Of a stretch of 45,757 nt of DNA, positions 9,853-17,707 are shown piece by piece. Source of the DNA: Candidatus Woesearchaeota archaeon (GTDB taxonomy: Archaea > Nanobdellota > Nanobdellia > Woesearchaeales > GW2011-AR4); contig JAGVXR010000058.1 in assembly GCA_018303645.1 (NCBI GenBank), forward strand, positions 1 to 45,757. Direction: 5' to 3'. Position 1 is the stretch's first letter. Each line of letters starts with the position of its first letter. The notes under the pieces were generated by a model. The model did not search any database, was not told where the DNA came from, and saw only the letters and a program-made list of their open reading frames with translations. Position numbers and translations under genes: made by a program.

Positions 9853-10614
9853 ATGCGCAAATCACAATCTGCCATTGAATTCATCAGCTTAGCTACTTTC
9901 ATGCTTTTGGTGATACTCGGCTTTTTTGCCATAACAAGCTCCAAGATACTGGAGTCAAAAGAAGAGGGGAACAGGGAAATCGCTGCAGACATTGCCGATT
10001 TCGCCTACCGCGAGATAGAGATCGCAAAGTCAGTCAATGACGGCTACACAAGGGTTTTTTCCATGCCACAGACAGTCAACGGCGTCAATTACAGCATAAA
10101 AATAACTGACAACAGGGAGCTTGCCGTGGATTACCTTGGCTACGAGCATGTAAGATTCCTGCCTTCGAATGTTACCGGAAACCTCACCAAGGGCACAAAT
10201 ATGATCAGCAAGGCAAATGGCGTTATTTTTATAAACGGAAGCCAAATTGAAATATCCCCCTTTCTCACAATCCTTTTAATGAAAAACAACAATATTAATG
10301 CCATCGGCTTTGACAATAGCGGAAATGTTATTTTAAGGGGGGGCCTGCAGCAAAACATCGCCAATCCCCAAATTACGGGCGATGATGAGTTTATATTTAG
10401 GGACAGCAATGGAAACAATGTTGCAGTCATAAATCTTGTAAATGGCAACATGTTTATAAAAGGAAGCCTCCAGGAGAACCAAGCATCATTAACGCCATCT
10501 GCTTTCAGCAGCGATTTCATTGTGAAAGCCCAAAATGGGAATGTAATCGCGTATTTTGACGAATCCGGTAATCTCTACTTAAAAGGCACTTTAACTCAAA
10601 ATGGAAATCCTTGA
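9853..10614 (+). CDS. Class III signal-peptide pilin-like protein with repeated beta-strand tail
   Basis: 253 residues beginning MRKSQSAIEFISLATFMLL. QSAIEF fits the QxSxEF motif of archaeal class III signal peptides processed by EppA/FlaK-type prepilin peptidases, and a long hydrophobic helix follows. The C-terminal half holds recurring G-N-hydrophobic-x-x-(K/R)-G strands (SGNVILRGGL, NGNMFIKGSL, SGNLYLKGTL), a pattern like the beta-helix stems of phage tail-fibre proteins. I chose the ATG at 9853 over an upstream TTG because of the signal motif. It probably builds a pilus-like or surface filament. No pilus assembly ATPase or membrane platform is in the window. Confidence 0.75.
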   Translation: MRKSQSAIEFISLATFMLLVILGFFAITSSKILESKEEGNREIAADIADFAYREIEIAKSVNDGYTRVFSMPQTVNGVNYSIKITDNRELAVDYLGYEHVRFLPSNVTGNLTKGTNMISKANGVIFINGSQIEISPFLTILLMKNNNINAIGFDNSGNVILRGGLQQNIANPQITGDDEFIFRDSNGNNVAVINLVNGNMFIKGSLQENQASLTPSAFSSDFIVKAQNGNVIAYFDESGNLYLKGTLTQNGNP

Positions 10615-10632
10615 GGTGAAAAAAATGGAAAA
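10611..10632. repeat. 22-bp direct repeat, copy 1 (flanks vapBC)
   Basis: This sequence contains a Shine-Dalgarno (GAGGTG), an A-run and ATGG. It is identical to 11411-11432, exactly 800 bp away, with the vapBC pair between. Here the ATG at 10625 opens a reading frame that runs antisense into vapC and has no independent support. Copy 2 is the translation start of the S74-domain gene. Confidence 0.65.
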
Positions 10633-10659
10633 AATCAGTGAGATAAATGTGATGCAATA

Positions 10660-11079
10660 CTACTTTAGTCCAAGCTCATTAATCAATTCAGAAGTGGTAA
10701 GCACTTTGACTTTTGATTGCATTTTGAAAGCCTTTTCATCCGACCAAATTGCACAGTTTGATTTCAATGCTAATGCAAAATACTCTATATCTTTTGAATG
10801 TGGCGAGATCTCTTTAGCATCAGAAATCTTATCCATGAAGTCTTCTAGTGGCATAAATTTAATCCTTAATTTCATAATACTTATAAAGTTATCAAAATCC
10901 TCATGCGAAAACCCTGATTTAAACCTTATCTCTTCTCGGTTATTTTCCAGCTCAGCCAGCATTCTAAATGGCGTAAAAAAATCTGTTGCGTCGGAGAAAA
11001 ATATTCCCATTGCCGCCGAACTTAATTTTTTACCTATTATTACAGAAAAAACTCGATTTGCATCGATTATTAACCTCAT
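10660..11079 (-). CDS. vapC: VapC-type PIN-domain toxin ribonuclease
   Basis: 139 residues with a PIN-domain pattern: an early Asp (MRLIIDANRVFS), a central acidic cluster (LAELENNREE) and late acidic residues in SKDIEYFALALKSNCAIWSDEKAF. PIN toxins use three or four such acids to bind Mg/Mn and cleave RNA. Its partner antitoxin gene starts upstream at 11349 and ends 12 bp before this start, the usual antitoxin-first order. The pair lies opposite to its surface-protein neighbours and between two copies of a 22-bp repeat, so it looks like an inserted module. The RNA target cannot be read from sequence. Confidence 0.8.
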   Translation of the reverse strand: MRLIIDANRVFSVIIGKKLSSAAMGIFFSDATDFFTPFRMLAELENNREEIRFKSGFSHEDFDNFISIMKLRIKFMPLEDFMDKISDAKEISPHSKDIEYFALALKSNCAIWSDEKAFKMQSKVKVLTTSELINELGLK

Positions 11080-11091
11080 TTTAGAGTTAAT

Positions 11092-11349
11092 TTACGCTAT
11101 GCCTTTCTCTTCGAGTTCCTTAGAAATGCCATTAGAAACTTTCTTTCCCAACTCTAAAGCATCTTTTTCCGTTAATTTGCTTTTAGACGCTAATGCCTCA
11201 AGCAGGGCTTTCTGCAATTCTTTTGACCTAGAAAGTCGCAACTCAAATGCCTTTGCTTTTATAGCTTCCTCAGCTACTTTAGACCAATCTACCTCAGGAA
11301 ATTCCCTTATCTTGTTTTCCAATTCCTTTGATAACTGCAATATCGGCAT
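11092..11349 (-). CDS. vapB: VapB-like antitoxin
   Basis: 85 residues, short, charged and mostly helical, beginning MPILQLSKELENKIREFPEVDW and with Lys/Glu-rich helices throughout. It directly precedes the PIN-domain gene, so by context it is the cognate antitoxin that binds the toxin and probably represses the shared promoter. The N terminus does not show a clear AbrB or ribbon-helix-helix signature. The phrase (V/I)DWSKVAEEAIKAKA resembles archaeal antitoxins of PIN toxins. The plus strand upstream has the promoter and start of the S74 gene, so the intergenic region near 11350-11410 is a divergent promoter. Confidence 0.7.
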   Translation of the reverse strand: MPILQLSKELENKIREFPEVDWSKVAEEAIKAKAFELRLSRSKELQKALLEALASKSKLTEKDALELGKKVSNGISKELEEKGIA

Positions 11350-11410
11350 TTTATTACCATTTTATTCAAAGCCCAATCTGCTATATAAACCTTTCGTTCA
11401 AGAATATTTA

Positions 11411-11432
11411 TTGAGGTGAAAAAAATGGAAAA
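11411..11432. repeat. 22-bp direct repeat, copy 2 (SD and start of S74 gene)
   Basis: Identical to 10611-10632. It contains the GAGGTG Shine-Dalgarno and the ATG (11425) of the S74-domain gene. It may be a target-site duplication made when the vapBC segment entered. Confidence 0.65.
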
Positions 11433-12327
11433 TATAAGTAGGACAAAAATAGAAAATAAAAAAGAAAAATATTATAAAAATAAAAAATCCATCTTAAGGT
11501 CCTCTTTAGCCTCAACTTTGAAGCTTGTCTTAGCGATAGCTCTATTTGCCATATTTGCTTTAATTGTAAATGCAGGCGATGTAATAGTTGAAAATGGCAA
11601 AATAAATGTTGACAGCAAATTGTATGTAGATGATGCTGGAAAAGTCGGCATCGGGACGACGAGTCCGGCTGGGATGGTTCATATTTTTGGTGGTGGGGCA
11701 ACCGCGCGCCTGATTCTGCAAAAGAGTTCGTCAGGCGCTGGCAATGCGATGCAGTTCAGAGACGAAACTAATGCCGCAAAGGCTATGTTGGGCATAGCAG
11801 AGGTTGCAAACGGAGGCGTCGTGGGGTCAGCGCTCAACGACTTCTTTGTAAGGGCTGAAGGCACTCAAAGGATTATGCTTTCACCAAATAACGGTGATAC
11901 CATCGGAGTAGTTATCAATTCAGCCGGCAACGTCGGCATCGGGACGACAAGCCCAAGCTACAGGCTAGATGTTGCAGGCGATGCGCATGCAACAAGCTTT
12001 CCCACCTCATCTGATGCGAGGCTCAAAAAGAATATAGCGCCAGTCACCAACTCGCTTGACAAGCTGAAAAATGTCAATGGAGTCTATTTTGAGTGGAATG
12101 AAAAATACAAGCAGCTTGGAAGAGCTACAAATGGAAAGCAGATTGGAATTATTGCGCAGGATTTGGAGAAAGAATTTCCAGAGCTTGTAACCACGTGGGG
12201 TAATGAAAGCTACAGGGCTGTTGATTATGGAAGATTAACTGCAGTCCTTCTCGAGGCTGTAAAAGAACTTGATGCGGAAAATCAGGAACTAAAGCAAAGA
12301 GTTGAAGATTTAGAGGCAAAAGCTTAA
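11425..12327 (+). CDS. Surface protein with tail-fibre-like stem and peptidase S74 self-cleaving chaperone domain
   Basis: 300 residues. After a basic N terminus there is one membrane helix (LKLVLAIALFAIFALIV), then two stem motifs typical of trimeric fibre proteins (KVGIGTTSPAG and NVGIGTTSPSYRLDV). A C-terminal S74 intramolecular chaperone domain of about 110 residues follows (SSDARLKKNI, GIIAQDLEKEFPELV, VDYGRLTAVLLEAVKEL) with a coiled-coil end. In phage tailspikes and related proteins, S74 helps trimerise the stem and then cleaves itself just before the Ser of SDxRLK. The start at 11425 follows a GAGGTG Shine-Dalgarno. It probably forms a cell-surface fibre together with the pilin-like protein at 9853. 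Confidence 0.8.
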   Translation: MENISRTKIENKKEKYYKNKKSILRSSLASTLKLVLAIALFAIFALIVNAGDVIVENGKINVDSKLYVDDAGKVGIGTTSPAGMVHIFGGGATARLILQKSSSGAGNAMQFRDETNAAKAMLGIAEVANGGVVGSALNDFFVRAEGTQRIMLSPNNGDTIGVVINSAGNVGIGTTSPSYRLDVAGDAHATSFPTSSDARLKKNIAPVTNSLDKLKNVNGVYFEWNEKYKQLGRATNGKQIGIIAQDLEKEFPELVTTWGNESYRAVDYGRLTAVLLEAVKELDAENQELKQRVEDLEAKA

Positions 12328-12336
12328 TAATCTATC

Positions 12337-14241
12337 TTAAACATACGGAATATTCTCATGAAACTTAATCCCGTAGACATAGATATAGTTCCAGAACAAG
12401 CCCTTTTTTCTTGTGACAAAGACTGAAAATCCCGCATCCCTAAACATTTTTTCCACCACCTTGTCATTTGAAAGCCATGCAACATTCGGTATCACCCTGA
12501 AGAAGTCTGCATAGTCCACAAACACAATTTTGCCGCCATACGGCAGCAAGCCGCGCATCTCCCTCAGCACCTTTTTTACATCCTGCAGGTAGCCCATCAT
12601 GCCTATGCTTACAACAGCGTCAACATGCGGAATGGAGGGATGCACCCTGTTCACCTGGTGCTCATCATGGACAACAATCACATGGGTGTGCCCCTTTTTA
12701 AAAAGCCTTCTCTTTGTTATAATCAGGTCTTTTCTTGACAGATCGGTTGCATAAACCCTGCCATTAGGCTTTACTGCTTCTGCAAGATGCATTGTAAGCG
12801 TTCCAACCGAGCAGCCGAATTCCAGCACCTTTTTTCCCTTTACATCCCCAAGCAACGCAAGTATCTCCTTTCTTATGCTTTTCGGGAGCACCATCTTCTC
12901 TGTGAGAAGCGTTGCATATGCAAGCATATCATTAATTTTTATGATTGCATCCGGATTATAGTAGATTTCAAGCATGAGATAAACAGGCATGCCGACAAAA
13001 ATAAGCGACAAGCCAAGCTTTAGGGTGCCAAGCGCATTTGGCTCATTCAAAAGCCATGCACCCATAATGCCGAGAATGAAGATTATTACAATGGAAGCGC
13101 CAACTCCTGCAAACGGCGCTTTAAACCTTCTTTGCACAGAAGGCTCTTTAATTCTCAGCACAGGCACTGATAAAATCACAAAAATATAGAGTATCAATCC
13201 CAATGGCAGCAATAAGCTTAGCAATGCCTTATACCTCCCGAATACCATTCCAAAGACTGCAAGCGCAACTATTGTCTGGAAAATAATGGCTTTGTACGGG
13301 GTTTTAAAGTTTGGATGTATTTCGCTGAACTGGGATATAAACAATTTGTCCCTTGCCAATGCAAGTATAAGCCTCGGAAGGGTTATTATTTCACCTGCAG
13401 CAGAACCAATCAAAGCTATGAAAATGCCTATGTTTACAGCCAGCATGCCAATATTTCCCATTGCTTTTTCCGATACAAGCGACAAAGGAGCAGAGCTTGA
13501 AACAAGCATCTTCCACGGGATTACTCCCAATGAGACAACTGCAACAAGAATTCCCATTGCCCCCACTACTATTGTTCCCCACACAATCGCCTTGGGTATT
13601 ATCTTTTCAGGCTCTTCTGTTTCCTCAGCAAGATAAGTTGCGGACTCCCAGCCAAAAAAGCTTTCGGCAATGTAAAAAATGCTGATGAAAATCGAGGCTG
13701 TCCCTAAAGTGAAGAAGGGGGAATAATTTGAGAAGTCTATGTGAAAAGCTCCCGGAACCACTATGGATGCCACAACCCCAATTGACAATGCAGCTATAAT
13801 AACAACAACAATCCCGCTTGCCTCGATGCCTATATATGCAATAATGTTCAGAAGGATTATGAAAAAAACGCTTATGATTATTTTCAGCCAGAAAGCTGAA
13901 GAAGGCATGAGATAGTCAATGGCTGCCGCTATCACCAATGCTGTTGTGAGATTGCCAACAATCCACGCGAGCCAGCCTATCATGAACGAGAAAAACCTGC
14001 TGTAGGCGTGCTTGCTGAACTCATAGATGCCGCCTGCCTTTGGGTAAGCGGATGAAAGCTCTGCAAAAAACGTGCTTATGTAAACTGCAATAAGCGTCAG
14101 AGCAGCCCATGCAATTATTGAGGCGTTTCCGGAATAGTTGGCTGCTATCGAAACCCCAAAGAACAAGCCCGTGCCCATAATGGAGGCAATTGCCAAAGAC
14201 AGGATTGTCCAAAAGCCCAAAACCCTCTTTAATTCAGCCAT
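12337..14241 (-). CDS. APC-family amino-acid permease fused to SAM-dependent methyltransferase
   Basis: 634 residues with two parts. Residues 1 to about 430 form a 12-helix APC permease (GFWTILSLAIASIMGTGLFFG, then AKAGGIYEF-like YPKAGGIYEFSKHAYS), expected to import an amino acid or similar cationic substrate. Residues about 445-634 form a class I methyltransferase: motif I VLEFGCSVGTLTMHL near residue 472, an acidic residue in YATDLSRKDL, then PHVDAVVSIGMMGYL. The reading frame is continuous and base use is uniform across the joint, so I see no sign of an artefact. The methyl acceptor is unknown; a cytoplasmic C-terminal enzyme could act on the imported solute or on lipid. The start MAELKRVLGF is standard for the family. 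Confidence 0.85.
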   Translation of the reverse strand: MAELKRVLGFWTILSLAIASIMGTGLFFGVSIAANYSGNASIIAWAALTLIAVYISTFFAELSSAYPKAGGIYEFSKHAYSRFFSFMIGWLAWIVGNLTTALVIAAAIDYLMPSSAFWLKIIISVFFIILLNIIAYIGIEASGIVVVIIAALSIGVVASIVVPGAFHIDFSNYSPFFTLGTASIFISIFYIAESFFGWESATYLAEETEEPEKIIPKAIVWGTIVVGAMGILVAVVSLGVIPWKMLVSSSAPLSLVSEKAMGNIGMLAVNIGIFIALIGSAAGEIITLPRLILALARDKLFISQFSEIHPNFKTPYKAIIFQTIVALAVFGMVFGRYKALLSLLLPLGLILYIFVILSVPVLRIKEPSVQRRFKAPFAGVGASIVIIFILGIMGAWLLNEPNALGTLKLGLSLIFVGMPVYLMLEIYYNPDAIIKINDMLAYATLLTEKMVLPKSIRKEILALLGDVKGKKVLEFGCSVGTLTMHLAEAVKPNGRVYATDLSRKDLIITKRRLFKKGHTHVIVVHDEHQVNRVHPSIPHVDAVVSIGMMGYLQDVKKVLREMRGLLPYGGKIVFVDYADFFRVIPNVAWLSNDKVVEKMFRDAGFSVFVTRKKGLFWNYIYVYGIKFHENIPYV

Positions 14242-14300
14242 TGCTTACTCATTTTTTGATATGTTTAAAAATAAGTGTTTATACTTGAATGTGGTAAAAT

Positions 14301-14308
14301 TTATATAT
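14301..14308 (+). promoter_or_regulatory. TATA box of Dph2-like gene
   Basis: TTATATAT lies about 25 nt before the ATG at 14330. This spacing implies leaderless transcription and supports 14330 as the start, rather than the long antisense extension that runs into the permease gene. Confidence 0.5.
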
Positions 14309-14329
14309 GAAGCGGATAACCAAATTAAT

Positions 14330-15040
14330 ATGAAAATAATGATGGTTGAAGGGCACTATAAAGGCAGGATAGACTTATCAAATTTAGATGCAGGCACGCT
14401 GCCAAAAAATATCGGGCTGGCCACAACTGCCCAGTTTCTTGACTATGTTGGCGAAATAACGCAATTTCTCGAGCAGAACGGCAAAAAAGTCTTTGCAGGC
14501 AAAATAAGGCAAAAGTATGAAGGGCAGCTGCTTGGCTGCGACACAGGCGCTGCTGAAAAGATAAAAGACAATGTAGATGCCTTCCTTTACATAGGCACGG
14601 GCGTTTTCCACCCATTGGGCATTGCATTGAATGTTGAAAAGGAAGTATTCTGCTACGATCCTATAAACGCAATAATATCAAAAATAGACAGAAGCGAGGT
14701 GGACAAATACAACAGGAAAAGAAAAGCCGCTTATATGAAATTTATGGAAGCAACTGAAATCGGCATTTTGGTTTCCTTAAAGCCGGGGCAGAACAACTTC
14801 AGGAAAGCTGTTGAGCTGAAAAGGCAGTTAAAGGGCAAGAACTGCTATATTTTTGCATTTGACACCTTGGATTTCAGCCAGATTGAAAACTTTCCTTTTG
14901 TGCAGTGCTGGGTTAATACTGCATGCAACCGCATACTCGATGACTATTCAAAATTCCCAAAGCCTTTGGTAGACTTAAGCGACTTAGAAAAAATGGAACT
15001 GCTAACTGTTGCCGCCAACTATAATAGCGGACGTAACTAA
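14330..15040 (+). CDS. Dph2-like diphthamide synthase component, shortened
   Basis: 236 residues resembling archaeal Dph2, the radical Fe-S enzyme that transfers the 3-amino-3-carboxypropyl group from SAM to a His of EF2. Matching features are QLLGCDTGAA (second cluster Cys), LYIGTGVFHPLGI, LVSLKPGQ and WVNTACNRILDDY (third cluster Cys). Family members are usually 320-350 residues, with three domains each giving one Cys; here the N-terminal domain with the first Cys is missing. The start follows a TATA box, and the upstream in-frame sequence is antisense to the permease, so the shortness is real in this assembly. The last seven codons lie inside an inverted repeat. Confidence 0.7.
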   Translation: MKIMMVEGHYKGRIDLSNLDAGTLPKNIGLATTAQFLDYVGEITQFLEQNGKKVFAGKIRQKYEGQLLGCDTGAAEKIKDNVDAFLYIGTGVFHPLGIALNVEKEVFCYDPINAIISKIDRSEVDKYNRKRKAAYMKFMEATEIGILVSLKPGQNNFRKAVELKRQLKGKNCYIFAFDTLDFSQIENFPFVQCWVNTACNRILDDYSKFPKPLVDLSDLEKMELLTVAANYNSGRN

Positions 15041-15114
15041 ATTATAAATTATCCGCTATTATATCGGGAGGACACAACAATTTTTAATTAATTATTTGTG
15101 TCCGACATTATAGT
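15018..15114. repeat. Nested inverted repeats between convergent genes (MITE-like or bidirectional terminator)
   Basis: TATAATAGCGGA (15020-15031) is perfectly inverted at 15052-15063. GGACACAA (15070-15077) is inverted at 15096-15103. The outermost 15 bases on each side (15018-15032 and 15100-15114) are inverted copies with 12 of 15 matches. The unit runs from the last codons of the Dph2-like gene to the stop of the opposing gene. It could be a terminator for both genes or a small transposon-like insertion. Confidence 0.6.
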
Positions 15115-15377
15115 CATCTCTTCTTTTTTTCCGAAAGCAGGTAAATCATTGTCTTGATTTCATTCAGCTCCTTCTTTGAGACGTCAACCATCAGGCTTAA
15201 AAGGATGAACAATATCAATAAGGTAAGCCAGTTGAAAATGGCTATAACCATCAGCCAGCTTATCTGACCGCTCTCGGCATTGTACACCTGGTTGATAAGC
15301 TGAAAACCTAGAACAGCAGCGCCTATGCCTACAATTAGGAGAATCAACTCAAAAACATTCATCTTGCTTCTGGGCAT
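15114..15377 (-). CDS. Small two-helix membrane protein, unknown
   Basis: 87 residues with a helix at about 8-27 (FELILLIVGIGAAVLGFQLI), a second hydrophobic span at about 40-64 and a basic C terminus (LLSEKKKR). I do not recognise the family and see no catalytic motif. The C-terminal basic tail suggests a cytoplasmic end. TTAAATAATAG lies about 30-40 nt upstream, and a GAGG just before the ATG at 15377 could serve as a Shine-Dalgarno. It converges on the Dph2-like gene across the inverted-repeat region, and its stop lies at the repeat edge. Confidence 0.55.
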   Translation of the reverse strand: MPRSKMNVFELILLIVGIGAAVLGFQLINQVYNAESGQISWLMVIAIFNWLTLLILFILLSLMVDVSKKELNEIKTMIYLLSEKKKR

Positions 15378-15421
15378 AAAAACCTCTTTTCTGTGAATAT
15401 TGGATTACTATTATTTAAACT

Positions 15422-17215
15422 TTATTGTTGCTTGAGCCTGTAGAACTTAAATGCTACAAATACTGTAGTGATTACTGCAATAAGTCCTGCAGCAATAAAA
15501 ATGCTTCCTTCTCCAGCAAAATCTTTAATAGAAAATCCCGTCAATTGATTTGTTTCTTTTTCCTTGCCAGCACTTGCAGCAATAGTTAGATTTTTTTCTT
15601 TGCATGGGTTGCAGACACCGCCGCAGTCAACTTCTTGCTCATTCTGGTTTTTTATATTGTCGCTGCATGTTTCTGCTGCCAATGCCAATTGTTTTGGCAT
15701 TTCACATTTCTGAGTTATTGCAGGCGGGCTTGACGAGCTTGGGCATTCTGTTTCCTGCACATGCTGGGGCACTTTTACAAAATCGCATTGCCTTGCCTGT
15801 AACTCATTAACGCAATTGTTCCATTCACCGCACTTCCAATCCATGTTGCAGACAAAAGTCAAACCGCCTCCAGAGCCTCCGCCTCCTCCCCCGCCGCTGC
15901 TGCCACCGCCGGAAGAACTTGAGGAACTTGGAGGATTACATCCATCGTTGGTGTGCTGGCTCGGATTATTGTCGCAATTGTCAGTCCCTAGAGCGCATCC
16001 TTCCCCATATCCATCTCCATCAGCATCCCTGCACTGCTCCTTGACAGCAGAGTGGCTTAAGCCTGTTATTTTGTATCTTGAGCCTGTGTCAAAGCAAGCG
16101 TATTGTCCGCTTGTGGTGTTGTCACATACAACTAAAGTTTCATTTGCTGAATCGCAGGCTGAGCTTATCGACTCAAAGCCTGCATCAGCATCTTTTATGC
16201 AAACGGATTTAGCAGTTGTGTTTATTTTTTCAAGGAAAATTGTTTTTTTAAAACCTAATAAATTAATGTTGCCTCTTATAGAAACTGCGCTGCTGCCATT
16301 GGTTGTTTTGTTGATTGTCAAATTGCCAAAATCAAGGATATTTGATGAATTAAATGTGAAGTTAAACTCCATGATTGTGTCTGTGCCGTTAGTTATATTG
16401 ATTGTAAAAGTTCCATTGAACAGCTTTGACAAATTTGATGTTCCATTTATAGCTATGCTTAAGGATAAAGTAGTGTTTATCGATGATAAATTCCCAACCA
16501 AGAAATCATTTTCGTCAGAGATACCATCATTATCATCGTCAGTATCGCTGAAGTCCGGATTGCCGTCATTGTCCAAGTCACGGGCACCATTTATAGTTAT
16601 ATTGATTACCAAAGAATCAACATCAAAACTATCGTTAGCAGTTACATTAACTTTGTAAAATCCAGCATCGCTTAAATTTGTATTCCAGACAAATGAGTTA
16701 CCCTCACGAGAAAATCTTGAATCATTAATTGAGTAATCCAAAATATCATTGTCCAAGTCATTTGCATTAAGGCTTATGTTTACTTTCTGCGTTTCACTTA
16801 ATTCTATGGATGTTGTGCTTATGTTTATTGTTGGTTTTCCGTTTAATATGGTAATTTTTGAGCTGTTCATAAAATCGCTCCAGTTGAATCCGTCAAAAAC
16901 CCTCACGGAAAAAGTCCAATTCTCAAGCTTAGTTGTGTTTATTGCATGGATGAAGGTTTGGTTTGTGTAGTTTGTTATTGGCGTGTTATTGATGTACCAT
17001 AACGTTTCATTTGCAGTAATGCTGTCATTGTCAAAATCAGAAAAGCTCCAGAATGCTTGCAAAGTGCCGTTTGTTCTGTTGAGGAAGTCTGTGTTTGTCA
17101 GGTTTGCTGACGTAACAAGAGGGGCTACATTTGTGTTATCAACAGTTAGGTTCCAAGATAAAGACGATTGTAAGCTTCCATCAGACACAATAACAGTTAT
17201 GTTATAAAAACCCAC
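15422..17215 (-). CDS. Surface subtilase, C-terminal fragment (Ig-like, TSP3, Ser/Gly stalk, TM)
   Basis: About 597 codons in frame, with no convincing start of its own. It begins GFYNITVIVSDGSLQSS inside an Ig-like domain that starts in the previous frame. It continues with further cadherin/Ig-like domains and thrombospondin type 3 calcium motifs (DLDNDGNPDFSDTDDDNDG, DADGDGYGEGC). A Ser/Gly-rich linker, Cys motifs (WKCGEWNNC, DCGGVCNPC) and a C-terminal transmembrane helix with basic tail follow (YRLKQQ). It is the distal part of the protease gene that starts at 18994. The break from the middle fragment is one extra G in a four-base G run (plus strand C run 17299-17302). It is probably a wall-anchored stalk. 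Confidence 0.75.
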   Translation of the reverse strand: MGFYNITVIVSDGSLQSSLSWNLTVDNTNVAPLVTSANLTNTDFLNRTNGTLQAFWSFSDFDNDSITANETLWYINNTPITNYTNQTFIHAINTTKLENWTFSVRVFDGFNWSDFMNSSKITILNGKPTINISTTSIELSETQKVNISLNANDLDNDILDYSINDSRFSREGNSFVWNTNLSDAGFYKVNVTANDSFDVDSLVINITINGARDLDNDGNPDFSDTDDDNDGISDENDFLVGNLSSINTTLSLSIAINGTSNLSKLFNGTFTINITNGTDTIMEFNFTFNSSNILDFGNLTINKTTNGSSAVSIRGNINLLGFKKTIFLEKINTTAKSVCIKDADAGFESISSACDSANETLVVCDNTTSGQYACFDTGSRYKITGLSHSAVKEQCRDADGDGYGEGCALGTDNCDNNPSQHTNDGCNPPSSSSSSGGGSSGGGGGGGSGGGLTFVCNMDWKCGEWNNCVNELQARQCDFVKVPQHVQETECPSSSSPPAITQKCEMPKQLALAAETCSDNIKNQNEQEVDCGGVCNPCKEKNLTIAASAGKEKETNQLTGFSIKDFAGEGSIFIAAGLIAVITTVFVAFKFYRLKQQ

Positions 17216-17690
17216 AGCTGAAAAGTTGCCTGAAAATGTAAAATTGCTTAATGTTGACTTTAATGTTCCATTCTGGTACCAAGAAGTTGTAATTGCATCC
17301 CCTGTCGTTAACTGTTATGTTAAAAGTAAAGTTGTCGGGCTCGTTAATGCTTTTATCCAGTTCAATCGGAAAAAATGAGGTTATATTCGGGGCTGTGTTA
17401 TTGATTGTAACTGTAAATGTCGGCGTTATCTGCGTATTGCCTGCCGAGTCGCTGCCATAAATCCTGTATTTGAAAACTCCAAATGAGCTTACACTTTTGT
17501 TAATCATCCAATTTAATAGAATTGGAGTTGCATTTATTGTCTCATTTGAAGAGTTGAATTCCAAAATTACTGCTGACAACACTTCACTTGAAGTCAAATT
17601 TATTATGAATGATGTGCTTGACAATGCTGTATTATTTGCTGGAGTCGGTGCAACCAAGCTTAATTCAGGGGCAGTTGTGTCAAGCGACAA
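17202..17690 (-). CDS. Surface subtilase, middle fragment (Ig-like domains)
   Basis: About 160 codons linking the protease domain to the distal stalk. The frame actually opens further upstream (plus strand near 17780) with TGKQIDDTSGSGFFFSRIN and KALLSLDTTAPEL, which are the usual end of a subtilase domain. Two Ig-like domains follow (FIINLTSSEVLSAVILEFNS, YRIYGSDSAGNTQ). The native frame is lost at 17299-17302; past that point the residues no longer match an Ig fold and soon stop. In the alternative frame the sequence DAITTSWYQNGTLKS restores the domain. This is one piece of a single gene, not a separate protein. Confidence 0.7.
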   Translation of the reverse strand: MSLDTTAPELSLVAPTPANNTALSSTSFIINLTSSEVLSAVILEFNSSNETINATPILLNWMINKSVSSFGVFKYRIYGSDSAGNTQITPTFTVTINNTAPNITSFFPIELDKSINEPDNFTFNITVNDRGCNYNFLVPEWNIKVNIKQFYIFRQLFSCGFL

Positions 17691-17707
17691 TAATGCTTTG
17701 AAAATGT

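Noticed and set aside
10601..11419. 272-codon ORF on plus strand
   Set aside because: It runs antisense through vapC and vapB, has Ser/Leu/Phe-rich shadow composition and no domain; the minus-strand genes are better supported.
14138..14329. N-terminal extension of the Dph2-like protein
   Set aside because: Lies antisense to the permease start and upstream of the TATA box, with no similarity to the missing Dph2 domain.
15816..16658. 280-codon ORF on plus strand
   Set aside because: Antisense to the subtilase stalk; Pro-rich start is the complement of the Gly-rich linker.
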